Positions 1 to 9,224 of a stretch of DNA of 64,000 nt are shown in pieces. Location of the stretch: the NCBI RefSeq assembly GCF_025717605.1, contig NZ_JAJIRQ010000010.1, forward strand, positions 110,086-174,085. The letters run 5' to 3'. The first letter of the stretch is position 1, and each line of letters starts with the position of its first letter. Source of the stretch: Paucibacter sp. TC2R-5 (GTDB lineage Bacteria; Pseudomonadota; Gammaproteobacteria; Burkholderiales; Burkholderiaceae_C). The notes below the pieces were generated by a model. It made no database searches and was not told the origin of the DNA. It worked only from the letters and a program-made list of their open reading frames with translations. Made by a program: the position numbers and the translations under genes.

Positions 1-372
1 AAGGCCATCCACCGGCGCTCGGGCCAGGACCGCGGTCAGACGGCGCGCTACTTCCGTTTCAACGGCTTTTGCCTGGACATTCTGGAGCGCAGCCTGATCG
101 ACCCGAGCGGCGAAGCCTCGGCCTTGTCGGGCATGGACTTTCAGCTGCTCAAGCTCTTGGTCGAGCATCCCGGCGAAGTGCTGGACCGTAGCCGCCTGGC
201 CGAAGTCACACGCGGGCGCGACCTCGGCCCGCTGGACCGCTCGCTCGACGTGCAAGTCAGCCGCCTGCGTCAACGCCTGCATGACGACGGCAAGCAACCG
301 GCACTGATCAAGACCGTTCGGGGTTCAGGTTACGTCTTTTCCACCACGGTCACGTCGGGCCATGCGCCGTGA
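1..372 (+). CDS. OmpR/PhoB-family response regulator, C-terminal part
   Basis: The reading frame is open from the first base and the window cuts off the receiver domain, so only about 123 residues are seen. They form a winged-helix DNA-binding domain of the OmpR/PhoB (Trans_reg_C) type: a small N-terminal beta part (YFRFNGFCLD), the recognition region SLDVQVSRLRQRL and the C-terminal hairpin IKTVRGSGYVF. The stop lies 8 codon-bases inside the start of the following histidine kinase gene, the usual arrangement of a cognate two-component pair. The target genes cannot be read directly. The closest downstream gene in the same operon is the halogenase-like gene, so control of that locus is a reasonable inference. 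The phosphoacceptor aspartate is outside the window. Confidence 0.9.
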   Translation, partial: KAIHRRSGQDRGQTARYFRFNGFCLDILERSLIDPSGEASALSGMDFQLLKLLVEHPGEVLDRSRLAEVTRGRDLGPLDRSLDVQVSRLRQRLHDDGKQPALIKTVRGSGYVFSTTVTSGHAP

Positions 373-1963
373 GCCTGAGCGGGCGATGACGGTGGGCGGG
401 TCTGCGGGCCATAGTTCAGGAACGGTGGGCGGGCGCGGCTGGCTGCAGCGCTTTGTCGCCTTCTTGTTTGACAGCCTGCAAGGCCGCTTTGTGCTGGCCA
501 TGTTGGGCAGCCTGGTACTGGTGCAGCTCTTGATCAATCTGCTTTGGTACAAGCAGCTGGAGCAACGCACCACCCGGCAAACCGAGCTGGCCGCCCACCA
601 TGTTGCCAGCGGCGCACTAGGCGCCTTGCGCGCGCTGCGTGAGCTGCCGGCCACTTACCGGCCGCTCTTGATCGAGCAGCTGCGCACCATGGGCGGCACG
701 CGCTTTCTGGTGTTTTTCAATAACGCCGAAGTTGCAGTGCAGCCCTTGCCCGAGCAGGCCTTGGCGCGCCTGCTGGAAAATCGGGTACGCCAAGAGCTGC
801 TCAATCAGTTGGCGCCAGGGACGCGGCTGCGCGTCACGCTGGCCTCGCCAGTGGGCTTGAAGGTCGCGCCCAGCGGGGCCTTGCTCGCCGATCTGCCCGA
901 CAGCTGGGTCGACCCCTCGCTGCTGGATGCCGAGCGCCCTGCCCCGTTCCTGGTGATTCAAGCGGAAACCGAACCCGGCCAGTGGCTCTACCTGAGCAGC
1001 GCCATGCCCGACCCCTATTTTCTGGAGCAGCTGGAATTTTTCACCTGGCAGCGGATAGTGCCGCAGTTGCTCACACTGGGCCTGGCCCTGCTGATGACGC
1101 TGATCACCGCGCGCGCCCTGACCAGCCCTTTGCGGGGCTTGAGTCGGGCGGCGGCGCGAGTCGGGCGGCGCGCCAACCCCAAGCCCTTGACCGTCACCGG
1201 CACGGCCGAAGTGCGTCGCGCGATCGAGGCCTTCAACGAGATGCAGGAGCGCATACGGCGCTACCTGAGTGACCGCGAACGGCTGTTCGCCTCGATCTCG
1301 CATGACCTGCGCACGCCCATCACCCGGCTGCGCCTGCGTAGCGAGTTACTTGACGACCTGGCCGTGCAAGATGAGTTTCATGAGGACTTGGACGAACTCG
1401 ACATGATGGTCAAGACGGCGCTGCAAATCGTCAAGGACACCGACATCCACGAGAACCGCGTGCCTGTGCGCATCGACCTGGTGCTGCAAAAAATGGTGCG
1501 CGACGCCCGCATGGCCGGGCAGCAGATAGAACTGTCGGAGCAACCCTTGACCGTCTTCGGCAAACCCTTGGCGCTCAAACGTGCCCTCGGTAATCTGATC
1601 GACAACGCGATGTTCTATGGTGCCAACGCCGGCCATACCGGACTGCACAAAGCCGAGCTCACCATGAGTGAAGGCGCGCCCGGCAGCGCCGAGCAAGGTC
1701 AGGTCTTGCTGACCGTACGCGACTTCGGGCCGGGCGTGCCCGACAGCGCTTTGGCCAAGCTGGGCCAACCCTACACCCGCCTGGCCCATGGCGCCAAGAT
1801 GCGCGAGGAAGGCTTAGGGCTGGGTCTGTCCATCGTGCGCGACATCGTCGCCGACCATGGCGGCGCTTTGCGCTTTCGCAACCATCCGCAGGGCGGCTTC
1901 GAGGTGCGCGTGGCCTTGCCTGCTCACCCTGCGCCAGCAGCAACCCCCATCAACACCCCCTGA
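362..1963 (+). CDS. Membrane sensor histidine kinase, EnvZ-like architecture
   Basis: A 533-residue sensor kinase. A first membrane helix lies near residues 42-62, then a periplasmic sensor region of about 165 residues, a second helix near 231-252 (LLTLGLALLMTLITARAL) and a HAMP linker. The HisKA H-box SISHDLRTPITRLRLR places the phosphoacceptor at about His314. The HATPase_c domain has an N-box (NLIDNAMFYG) and glycine-rich boxes (DFGPGVPD, EGLGLGLSIV). The ATG at 362 overlaps the regulator's stop; an alternative ATG at 386 would give a protein 8 residues shorter and cannot be excluded. Its TGA shares one base with the ATG of the halogenase-like gene (TGATG), which indicates translational coupling of kinase and enzyme. 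The ligand is unknown. Confidence 0.93.
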   Translation: MRREPERAMTVGGSAGHSSGTVGGRGWLQRFVAFLFDSLQGRFVLAMLGSLVLVQLLINLLWYKQLEQRTTRQTELAAHHVASGALGALRALRELPATYRPLLIEQLRTMGGTRFLVFFNNAEVAVQPLPEQALARLLENRVRQELLNQLAPGTRLRVTLASPVGLKVAPSGALLADLPDSWVDPSLLDAERPAPFLVIQAETEPGQWLYLSSAMPDPYFLEQLEFFTWQRIVPQLLTLGLALLMTLITARALTSPLRGLSRAAARVGRRANPKPLTVTGTAEVRRAIEAFNEMQERIRRYLSDRERLFASISHDLRTPITRLRLRSELLDDLAVQDEFHEDLDELDMMVKTALQIVKDTDIHENRVPVRIDLVLQKMVRDARMAGQQIELSEQPLTVFGKPLALKRALGNLIDNAMFYGANAGHTGLHKAELTMSEGAPGSAEQGQVLLTVRDFGPGVPDSALAKLGQPYTRLAHGAKMREEGLGLGLSIVRDIVADHGGALRFRNHPQGGFEVRVALPAHPAPAATPINTP

Positions 1964-3489
1964 TGCAGCACCAAGCTCCCCAAGAAATCGTCATCATCGG
2001 CGGCGGCACGGCCGGCTGGATGGCAGCCAATCTGCTGGCCCATCAATGGCGCAGCCATGGCACCCAGATCACGCTGATCGAGTCCAGCGACATCGGCATC
2101 ATCGGCGTCGGCGAAGGCTCCACGCCCTATTTGCGCCAGTTCTTCCACCGCCTTGGGATTCAAGAAAGCGAATGGATGCCGGCCTGCAACGCCACGTACA
2201 AATGCGGCATCAGGTTCCCGGGCTGGTCGACACAGCCGGGCTACGAGCAATATGTGCACCCCTTCTTCAATCAAGAAGACCTGAAGGTGGGCAGCGAGCT
2301 TTTCACCAACGCCCGGCTGCGCCGGCGCGGCACGGCGGCGCAAGCCAACCCGCAGGACTTCTTCATCGCCGCCGAGCTGGCCAGGCAGCGCAAGGCGCCG
2401 TTCTATCTGCCGCGCAGCGATGGCCGCCCCGCTCCGGCGACCGACTATGCCTACCACTTCGACTCCGGCCTGCTGGGCGCCTTCCTGAAAAGCCATGCCG
2501 CCAAACTCGGCGTTAAACATCAGCTCGACACCGTGGCAAGGGTAGAGCTGAGCGAGACGGGCGACATCGCGCGCCTGCTGATGCACAGCGGCGCCATCGT
2601 TAAGGCCGAGCTCTTTCTCGACTGCAGCGGCTTCAAAGGGCTCTTGATCAACGAAGCGCTGGGCGAGCCCTTTGTTTCCTTCAAAGACAATCTTTTCAAC
2701 GACCGCGCCATCGCCATCCCCAGCAGCTTGAACGAGGAAGAAGACATCCCGTCCGAAACCACGTCCACCGCCCTGCGCAACGGCTGGGTCTGGCAGATTC
2801 CACTCAGCAGCCGCTATGGCAATGGTTATGTCTACGCCTCAGACTTTGCCAGCCCCGAGCAGGCCGAGACCGAGCTGCGCCAGCATCTGGGTGCGGCCGC
2901 ACACAACAAGGAAGCGCGCCACCTGAAGATGCGGGTGGGCCGGGTCGAGCAACATTGGCGCAACAACTGCCTGGCCATAGGCTTGTCGCAAGGCTTTATC
3001 GAGCCGCTGGAAGCCACCGCCTTGATGCTGATTCAGTTCTCGGTGGATCTTTTCATTGACCAGATGGAAGCGAGCCAGTTCAGCCGCAGCCGCCAAGCGC
3101 AATTCAATCGGCGCATCAATCAAATGTTCGAAGGTGTGCGCGACTATGTGGTGGGCCACTATCAGCTCAATACGCGCCATGACAGCGACTACTGGCGCGC
3201 TAATCGCGCGCATCGCCATATCTCAGACCGACTGGCCAGTATTTTGGAAGTCTGGGATCAGGGCGGTGACTTCGAGGCTGAACTGACTCGGCATGGCGAG
3301 GCCTTGATGTATATCCGGCCGTCTTGGTATTGTTTATTGGCCGGCATGGGTCGCTTTCCGGCGGATCTGAAGCCTCTGAGCACTGCTCAGCGACAAGAGC
3401 TCATGAGCGCTGAACAAGCGCGCGCCGCCCTGACAGACACGGTGACGCAGTTCTACGGACACCGTCAGTATTTGCAACTGCTGAAGTAG
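1963..3489 (+). CDS. Flavin-dependent tryptophan-halogenase-like protein
   Basis: A 508-residue member of the tryptophan halogenase family, which uses FADH2, oxygen and halide to make HOCl or HOBr and halogenate electron-rich substrates. The FAD-binding motif GGGTAG is at residues 13-18. The conserved lysine that relays the hypohalous acid appears as Lys80 (ATYKCGIRF). The family signature WxWxIP is W275-V-W277-Q-I-P280, and the conserved FIEPLEAT segment holds the second catalytic glutamate. No partner flavin reductase is encoded nearby. Many members of this subfamily lie next to TonB receptors and sugar transporters rather than in antibiotic clusters, and the same holds here, with a FucP-like permease and a TonB receptor next door. 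The native substrate is not predictable and need not be tryptophan. Confidence 0.88.
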   Translation: MQHQAPQEIVIIGGGTAGWMAANLLAHQWRSHGTQITLIESSDIGIIGVGEGSTPYLRQFFHRLGIQESEWMPACNATYKCGIRFPGWSTQPGYEQYVHPFFNQEDLKVGSELFTNARLRRRGTAAQANPQDFFIAAELARQRKAPFYLPRSDGRPAPATDYAYHFDSGLLGAFLKSHAAKLGVKHQLDTVARVELSETGDIARLLMHSGAIVKAELFLDCSGFKGLLINEALGEPFVSFKDNLFNDRAIAIPSSLNEEEDIPSETTSTALRNGWVWQIPLSSRYGNGYVYASDFASPEQAETELRQHLGAAAHNKEARHLKMRVGRVEQHWRNNCLAIGLSQGFIEPLEATALMLIQFSVDLFIDQMEASQFSRSRQAQFNRRINQMFEGVRDYVVGHYQLNTRHDSDYWRANRAHRHISDRLASILEVWDQGGDFEAELTRHGEALMYIRPSWYCLLAGMGRFPADLKPLSTAQRQELMSAEQARAALTDTVTQFYGHRQYLQLLK

Positions 3490-3510
3490 GCGAAAGCGAG
3501 CGCGCAAAAG

Positions 3511-3550
3511 CAAAACGCCGCAAAACACAATAAAGGCCTGCGGCGTTTTG
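3511..3550. terminator. Bidirectional hairpin terminator between convergent genes
   Basis: A perfect 12-bp inverted repeat (CAAAACGCCGCA at 3511-3522 and its complement at 3539-3550) with A/T-rich stem ends sits in the 76-bp gap between the halogenase stop and the end of the convergent permease gene. It can work on either strand. Confidence 0.8.
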
Positions 3551-3565
3551 CGGGGCTGTCTAGGC

Positions 3566-4897
3566 CTACTTCCAGCGCCGCATCTTGTGACCCACCAACG
3601 CATAGAACAGGATCAGGCCGTAGCAGGGCAGCATCACCCAGTATGCGGCCTGTGAGTTGCCTGCATCGGAGAAATGTCCGTACAACATGGGCAATAAAGC
3701 GCCACCGGCAATGCCCATGATCAGCAGGGCGGAGCCGGCTGCCGTGTACTTGCCAAGGCCTTCCAGCGCCAGCGGCCACAACGATGGCCAAACCAAGGCA
3801 TTGGCAAAACCCAGCAGGGCCAAAAACATCACCGTGTTGGGCACCACCGGCACGCCGGCCCAGCCGAGCAGCGCTTGCGAGAGGCTGGTATCGGTGCTTG
3901 AGCTCATGATGATGCCGGCCGTAAACGCGATACCGCTGAGCGCAGACATGAGTAAAGCCGCCTTTTGCGACATCAGCTTGGGGATGGTCAGCACACCTAA
4001 GCAATAGCCCAAGACCATGAAACCCATGGTGTAAGAGGTCAGCACGGCAAAGTTTTTGACGCCGAGAGTTTGGCCGTAAAGCCCAATCGTGTCGCCGGCA
4101 ATCACCTCAACACCGACATAGGCGAACAGCGCCAGCGCGCCCAGCACCACCTGCGGAAACTGGAACACGCCAAACCGGTCGACCTCGGTCTGCGTGCCCT
4201 CTTCGTCAAGCGACAACTCGGGCAAAGAGGAGAAGTGAACGACGACCATAAAGCACAGCAAGACCGCCGCCATCACGGCATAGGGGAATACCAGCCGTAC
4301 AGACAAGTCAGCACGGACCTGCGCGCGCGCGCCAGCATCCAGCGCCGCCAGTGCCGCTTCGGAGTGCATGTCTATGCCTGACAACATCACCGCCGCAAAC
4401 ACCAAGGGCACAACGATGCCCGCCCCCTTGTTGAACAGGCCCATGATGCTGATGCGGGTGGCCGCACTCTCACGCGGGCCGATACAGACGATATAGGGAT
4501 TGATGGCCGTCTGCATCAGCGTCATACCGGTGGCCAGCGTGAACAGCGCCAGCAAGAAGATGCCGTAATAGCTGGACTTGGCAGCCGGAATGAACAGCAT
4601 CGCGCCCACAGCCATAACGCCAAGCCCCACTGTCATGCCGTTCTTGTAGCCGATGCGGCTGAGCACGGCGGCCGAGGGCAAGGCCATCACCGTGTAGGCA
4701 ATGTAGAAGGCGAAGGTCACCCATAGCGCCTGGAAGTTATTCAGATCGCAGACGATCTTCAGAAAGGGAATGAGCGAGCCATTCAACCAGGTCACAAAAC
4801 CGAGGATGAAGAACATCAGCCCGATGAAGAGCATGGGCAGCAAGACGCTGGGCGCCCGGCTGACCTTTTGGACATTGGTGTTCATGACGGAATCCAT
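3566..4897 (-). CDS. FucP-type MFS sugar permease (FHS family)
   Basis: About 443 residues with 12 hydrophobic segments. The sequence resembles the fucose:H+ symporter / glucose-galactose transporter (FHS) branch of the major facilitator superfamily, with GFVTWLNGSLIPFLK in helix 1 and the INPYIVCIGP segment near helix 5. The frame opens at a GTG (4924), but AGGAG lies 12 bases before the ATG at 4897, which I take as the start; ATG 4885 is a second option. Transcription runs away from the TonB receptor terminator and toward the halogenase. Together with the receptor it suggests outer- and inner-membrane uptake of one carbohydrate. The exact sugar is not readable. Confidence 0.85.
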   Translation of the reverse strand: MDSVMNTNVQKVSRAPSVLLPMLFIGLMFFILGFVTWLNGSLIPFLKIVCDLNNFQALWVTFAFYIAYTVMALPSAAVLSRIGYKNGMTVGLGVMAVGAMLFIPAAKSSYYGIFLLALFTLATGMTLMQTAINPYIVCIGPRESAATRISIMGLFNKGAGIVVPLVFAAVMLSGIDMHSEAALAALDAGARAQVRADLSVRLVFPYAVMAAVLLCFMVVVHFSSLPELSLDEEGTQTEVDRFGVFQFPQVVLGALALFAYVGVEVIAGDTIGLYGQTLGVKNFAVLTSYTMGFMVLGYCLGVLTIPKLMSQKAALLMSALSGIAFTAGIIMSSSTDTSLSQALLGWAGVPVVPNTVMFLALLGFANALVWPSLWPLALEGLGKYTAAGSALLIMGIAGGALLPMLYGHFSDAGNSQAAYWVMLPCYGLILFYALVGHKMRRWK

Positions 4898-4954
4898 AAA
4901 TTTCAAACACTCCTGCCCCAACACCTGCCGCTAAAGTGCTTGGGCGTGGGCGAG

Positions 4955-4988
4955 AAAAAAAGCCTCCCTGAGGACGGGGAGGCTTTTT
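4955..4988 (-). terminator. Intrinsic terminator of the TonB receptor gene
   Basis: On the minus strand, AAAAAGCCTCCC and its complement flank a short loop, and the hairpin is followed by a run of seven T. It starts about 50 bases after the receptor stop codon. Confidence 0.85.
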
Positions 4989-5037
4989 CATTGATGCGAT
5001 CCCTTGAGACTCTGGGACCGCGACTAGCCGGTTCCCG

Positions 5038-7677
5038 TCAGAACTTGGCGCGCAGACCGACGCTGTAACGAGCGCCGTTTTCATACAGTCCGATCGGGAC
5101 ACCATCCGATGTATTGGTTTTCACCAATTCATTGTTCAGATTCACGCCCGTTGCAAACAAGCTCAGCTTTGGCGTGATATCCCAACTCGCTGTCGCATCC
5201 CACTGGCCGTAAGCACTGTTGATATTCTGGCCACCGGAGTCAAGGTCGCCATAGGACTTGGAGCGGTAGTTATAAGAAACGCGCAGGCTGATACCGTTCT
5301 TTTCGTAATAGCCACTGAGGTTGAACTGGTCACGGGAGTTCCCCACAACATTGAGTTTTGGATCACTTGGCTTTGCCTTGCCTGGCACGGCATCGGTAAA
5401 GGTGTAGTTAGCGACCGCACCGAAACCGGTATTACCGAAGGGCTGCTGCCATTGCAGCTCAAAGCCCTTGATGTCGGCGCCGTTGTCGGCGTTATAAGGG
5501 CGTTGAACGTCGAAGGTCTTCCCGCCAATGACTTCCTTCGTATATTGCTTGTAGGCGAAGGTGTCGAGCTTCTTTATAAACGCAGTAGCTGCAATAACCG
5601 CCGCATCGTCAAAATACCATTCGGCGCCAATTTCGGCTTGATTCGCATGAATCGGCTTCAAGAATGGATTTCCTGCCTTACCTTTTGTCAGCACGGTGCC
5701 GTCAGGCGTAAAGCCAGGGCTTAGCAAATCAAAGGAGTGTCGCGCCATCACCTTTGAAACAGCACCTCGGATAATGACTTTCTTGCTCAGGTCATAGGCG
5801 ACATTGAGGTTTGGCAACACATCGTTATAGTCATTATTCAAGACAACGTGTTCAAACTTCTCACTCGCATTGACAATATTGCCTTCCGAAGTCTGCTTTG
5901 TCTTCACAAAGCGTACGCCCACATCGCCACGCAATTTATCTACTGCAAAATCACCCTTGACATAGGCCGCAGAGATTTTTTCGTTGATCTTGTAGTTTGA
6001 ACCCAATAGTGGCGCGTAGACCATCACCTTGTCGTACATCGGGATGGCCTTGCTGGCGACCAAACCGTCATCAAACCATGCATATTGGGTCAAGGTGCCT
6101 GATGTAGCGCCCGCTTGGCTCAACATCGGCGATGGGCCGGTGGACAAGTCGGCCAGGGAAAAAGGCTTCCAATCGGGCGACTTGGTATTGGTCACACCTT
6201 GGATGCGGGTGTTTTCAAGCGTGTTGTCGCGGAACTTCGCACCGACGCTGACCGCATTGAAGAACGGCGTCGTCAAATCAAAAACCAGATCGCCTTGAAC
6301 ATAGTTCTCCTTGCCCTTCATTTCACGCGTGCGGTCATCACCGCCCTGCAGGGTCAAGACTTTCGGATCAAGCGGATTGATGTCGAGATACTTGACGCCG
6401 TACTTGTCTTTCGCCAGGTCCAGTTGAACGCGAGAATCGCCAGTCATCCAGAAGTGACGATCATGCGTGCTGCCGCCCGAGCTTGACGTCGTGCCGACCT
6501 GCCCGTGAGCCTTCCAGTTGTTACCTTGGTAACTGCCGTCCAGGTCCAGCACGTCCGACTTCATGAAGGACTCACGATAAATTGGCTCGAACGAGACACC
6601 ACCCACCTTGGGCAATATGCCGCCGACCAGGGCTTTCTTTCCATTCGCCGTGCTGATGAACTTTGGATCAACGACGTTGATAACGCCGTTCGCGTCCTGC
6701 AAACCATCCGCTTGCCACAGGTAGTTTTGATTGCTGTTGTCCATCTTCATGTCTGAATTCATGTAATTCAGAATGATGTCGGCCTCGCGCACGGGCTTGA
6801 ATTCCAGCGCAATATTGGCGGTGGTGCGCTCGCGGTCCTGGCGGAAGATGGCAGAACCACCACCCCAGGAGGCATAGGCATCGGTCTTGACGCCGTTTTG
6901 GTCCACTACGGGCGTGGTGCTGCCTGCACCAAAAGTTTCCAGGCCGTCGCGGCGCATCGTGCGGGTCTGCCGGTTGACGGCCACCATCACACCGAAGGTC
7001 TTGTCGTCGTTCTTCCAGTTAAGCAGGCCCGACAACTGAGGGTCGGTCTTGGCGGGCAGCTTGCTGTAGATGGCCTCAACGCCGACTTGTGCGGTGAGCT
7101 GATCCTTGAAGTCCAGCGGCTTGCGTGTCTTGACGTTCACCAAACCACCAATGCTGCCTTCGTCTTGGTCGGCAGACGGGCTCTTGTAGACATTGATGCT
7201 GCCGACGATTTCGGACGGCAAGATGTCGTAGTTGAAACTGCGGGTTTGCGGCTCATTCAGCCACCATTCGCTTGATGAAACCGCTTGCCCATTGAGCTGG
7301 GTCATGTTCAGGCTCTTGTCGGTGCCACGCACAAAAATCGCCTTGCCTTCACCCCAGGTGCGGTCCACCGAGATACCGGGCACGCGCTGCAGCGAGTCGG
7401 CCACGTTACGGTCAGGGAACTTGCCCACATCTTCCGAGCGGATCGAATCAACGATGGCGTTCTGCTCGCGCTTCTCCGACAGATTGCGCTGCAGCGTGGC
7501 ACGCACGCCGCGAATCTCAACCGTTTCCAGCTCGGCATTCTTGCCCGCTTGAGCTGTCGTTGCGGCAGCGGCTTGAGGGGCTTCGTCAGCGGCGCTGGCG
7601 TTGTGAAACGCCGTGGCGCCCAACATCAGGCTGATAAGGCTGGGCAGAAGTTTCTGCTTGAAAAGGGGCTGGGACAT
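5038..7677 (-). CDS. TonB-dependent outer-membrane receptor (Xanth-Caul type)
   Basis: An 879-residue receptor. The frame extends upstream, but the ATG at 7677 follows GGAG and begins a clear signal peptide (MSQPLFKQKLLPSL..., cleaved near NASA-ADE). A TonB-box-like segment (ETVEIRG) is followed by a plug domain with DVGKFPDRNVADSLQRVPG and the IGGLVNVKTRKPLDF region, then the 22-strand barrel, which ends in the typical terminal phenylalanine (SVGLRAKF). This is the TonB-Xanth-Caul subfamily, whose studied members import oligosaccharides. With the FucP-like permease downstream it probably forms a sugar uptake route. The nearby halogenase-like gene repeats a combination seen in other proteobacteria; its meaning is not known. 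Confidence 0.93.
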   Translation of the reverse strand: MSQPLFKQKLLPSLISLMLGATAFHNASAADEAPQAAAATTAQAGKNAELETVEIRGVRATLQRNLSEKREQNAIVDSIRSEDVGKFPDRNVADSLQRVPGISVDRTWGEGKAIFVRGTDKSLNMTQLNGQAVSSSEWWLNEPQTRSFNYDILPSEIVGSINVYKSPSADQDEGSIGGLVNVKTRKPLDFKDQLTAQVGVEAIYSKLPAKTDPQLSGLLNWKNDDKTFGVMVAVNRQTRTMRRDGLETFGAGSTTPVVDQNGVKTDAYASWGGGSAIFRQDRERTTANIALEFKPVREADIILNYMNSDMKMDNSNQNYLWQADGLQDANGVINVVDPKFISTANGKKALVGGILPKVGGVSFEPIYRESFMKSDVLDLDGSYQGNNWKAHGQVGTTSSSGGSTHDRHFWMTGDSRVQLDLAKDKYGVKYLDINPLDPKVLTLQGGDDRTREMKGKENYVQGDLVFDLTTPFFNAVSVGAKFRDNTLENTRIQGVTNTKSPDWKPFSLADLSTGPSPMLSQAGATSGTLTQYAWFDDGLVASKAIPMYDKVMVYAPLLGSNYKINEKISAAYVKGDFAVDKLRGDVGVRFVKTKQTSEGNIVNASEKFEHVVLNNDYNDVLPNLNVAYDLSKKVIIRGAVSKVMARHSFDLLSPGFTPDGTVLTKGKAGNPFLKPIHANQAEIGAEWYFDDAAVIAATAFIKKLDTFAYKQYTKEVIGGKTFDVQRPYNADNGADIKGFELQWQQPFGNTGFGAVANYTFTDAVPGKAKPSDPKLNVVGNSRDQFNLSGYYEKNGISLRVSYNYRSKSYGDLDSGGQNINSAYGQWDATASWDITPKLSLFATGVNLNNELVKTNTSDGVPIGLYENGARYSVGLRAKF

Positions 7678-7847
7678 GGGTTGGCTCCGTTTGAATTTGT
7701 GGACGAAGGGATTTGGATAAATCAGTTCGAGGCCGCAATTTAGCGGCTCAAGCGGGCCTTGGCGCATGGCGTTGCGTTTTGTTGGACTTCATTGCAGCCA
7801 AGTTACAAAGCCAGCCGGCAGCGCAAGATTGGGACCTGCGCGGGTGC

Positions 7848-7881
7848 GGGTAGACCCTGATCTCCCGATCAGGGTCTACCC
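7848..7881. terminator. Perfect 15-bp palindrome downstream of fahA
   Basis: GGGTAGACCCTGATC (7848-7862) and its exact complement (7867-7881) enclose a TCCC loop. It begins 15 bases after the fahA stop on the minus strand and lacks a T-tract. A transcript-end hairpin or factor-dependent terminator is the simplest reading; a protein-binding site upstream of the TonB receptor gene is the alternative. Confidence 0.5.
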
Positions 7882-7895
7882 TTGTTACGGCAAAT

Positions 7896-9224
7896 TCAGA
7901 CTTGCGGCGCGGGCACGATGGTGGCCGAACATTCGCCAAAACCGATGCGGCGGGCACCGTCTTTCGACGCAAAGGCGCGCAGGCTGACGCAGTCGCCGTC
8001 GGCCAAGAATGCACGCGTCTCGCCGTTAGGCAAGCCCAGGCTTTGTTTGCCACCCAAGGACAGCTCCAACATCGAGCCGCCTTCGCTGGCCTCGGGGCCC
8101 GACTGGGTGCCCGTGCCGAGCAGATCACCGGGCTGCAGATTGCAGCCATTGCTGGCGTGGTGCGTCAGCATCTGCGCCAAGGTCCAATAGGCATGCTTGA
8201 AGTTGGAGCGCATCAAGCGCGTTGCCGGCTCACCAGCGGCACGCATGGTCTCGGTCTGCAACCAAACCTCCAGCTCGATCTCATAGCCGCCCTCGCTGCG
8301 GTTTTTGTCCGAGTCGAGGTAAGGCAGCGGCTGCGGATCACTGGCTGGATGGGCAAAGGCAATGCGAAAGGGCTCCAACGCGTCCATGGAGACGATCCAG
8401 GGCGAGATCGTGGTGGCGAAGTTCTTGGCCAGGAAAGGGCCCAGCGGCTGGTACTCCCAGCCCTGCATATCGCGGGCCGACCAGTCGTTCAGCAAGGTCA
8501 CGCCGAACATATGCTCGTCCGCGTCGGCCATCGGAATAGGCTCTCCGAGGGCATTGCCGCCGGCCACAAACAGACCCAGCTCCAACTCATGATCAAGGCG
8601 CTTACAGGCTGCGCGTACCGGCACTTCGGCGCCCGGCGGCATCAACTGACCCAAAGGGCGGCGCACGGTGCTGCCGCTGACCCCGATCGAGCTGCTGCGG
8701 CCGTGATAGCCGATGGGCACCCATTTGTAGTTGGGCAGCAATGGGTTGTCTGGGCGGAACAGTTTGCCCACCGTGGTGGCGTGGTGAATGCCGGTGTAGA
8801 AATCGGTGTAGTCGCCGATGCGGCAGGGCACAGCCATCTGGGCCTGCGCTTGCGGCAGCAAGCAGGCTGTCAGTGCAGACTGCTGCTTAGAGCCTTCGGC
8901 CAAAGCGTCGAACAAGGCATGCCGTACGAGCCGGCGCTTGGAAGCGCTTTGGGCCATGAAGCTGTTCAAGTCGCCGTCGGCCAAGGGCTGCAGCAGAACC
9001 TGCACGGCCGAGCTCCAGCGCCCTGCACTCGCGGCCAGTCGCAGATCAAGGATTTGATCGCCAATGGCGATGCCAACGCGGGCACTCTCGTTCGAGCCGG
9101 CGCGGCGGAACAGACCGTAGGGCAGGTTCTGCAGCGGGAAGTCGGTGCCAGCCAGATTGGCGCTGGCGACAAAACTTTGCGCTTCTGGGTTGTGGGTGTG
9201 GTCAAGCAGGCTCATGGCATTCAT
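7896..9224 (-). CDS. fahA: Fumarylacetoacetase
   Basis: A 442-residue enzyme that splits 4-fumarylacetoacetate into fumarate and acetoacetate, the last step of tyrosine breakdown. The N-terminal domain carries [11 protein letters not shown]. The active-site segments are present: [13 protein letters not shown] (calcium-binding aspartate and catalytic histidine), [10 protein letters not shown] (two metal-ligand glutamates) and [15 protein letters not shown] followed by LGPFLAKNF (aspartate and lysine). The start ATG at 9224 overlaps the hmgA stop as ATGA, so the two genes are translationally coupled. Length and motifs match the eukaryote-like family. Confidence 0.97.
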   Translation of the reverse strand: MNAMSLLDHTHNPEAQSFVASANLAGTDFPLQNLPYGLFRRAGSNESARVGIAIGDQILDLRLAASAGRWSSAVQVLLQPLADGDLNSFMAQSASKRRLVRHALFDALAEGSKQQSALTACLLPQAQAQMAVPCRIGDYTDFYTGIHHATTVGKLFRPDNPLLPNYKWVPIGYHGRSSSIGVSGSTVRRPLGQLMPPGAEVPVRAACKRLDHELELGLFVAGGNALGEPIPMADADEHMFGVTLLNDWSARDMQGWEYQPLGPFLAKNFATTISPWIVSMDALEPFRIAFAHPASDPQPLPYLDSDKNRSEGGYEIELEVWLQTETMRAAGEPATRLMRSNFKHAYWTLAQMLTHHASNGCNLQPGDLLGTGTQSGPEASEGGSMLELSLGGKQSLGLPNGETRAFLADGDCVSLRAFASKDGARRIGFGECSATIVPAPQV

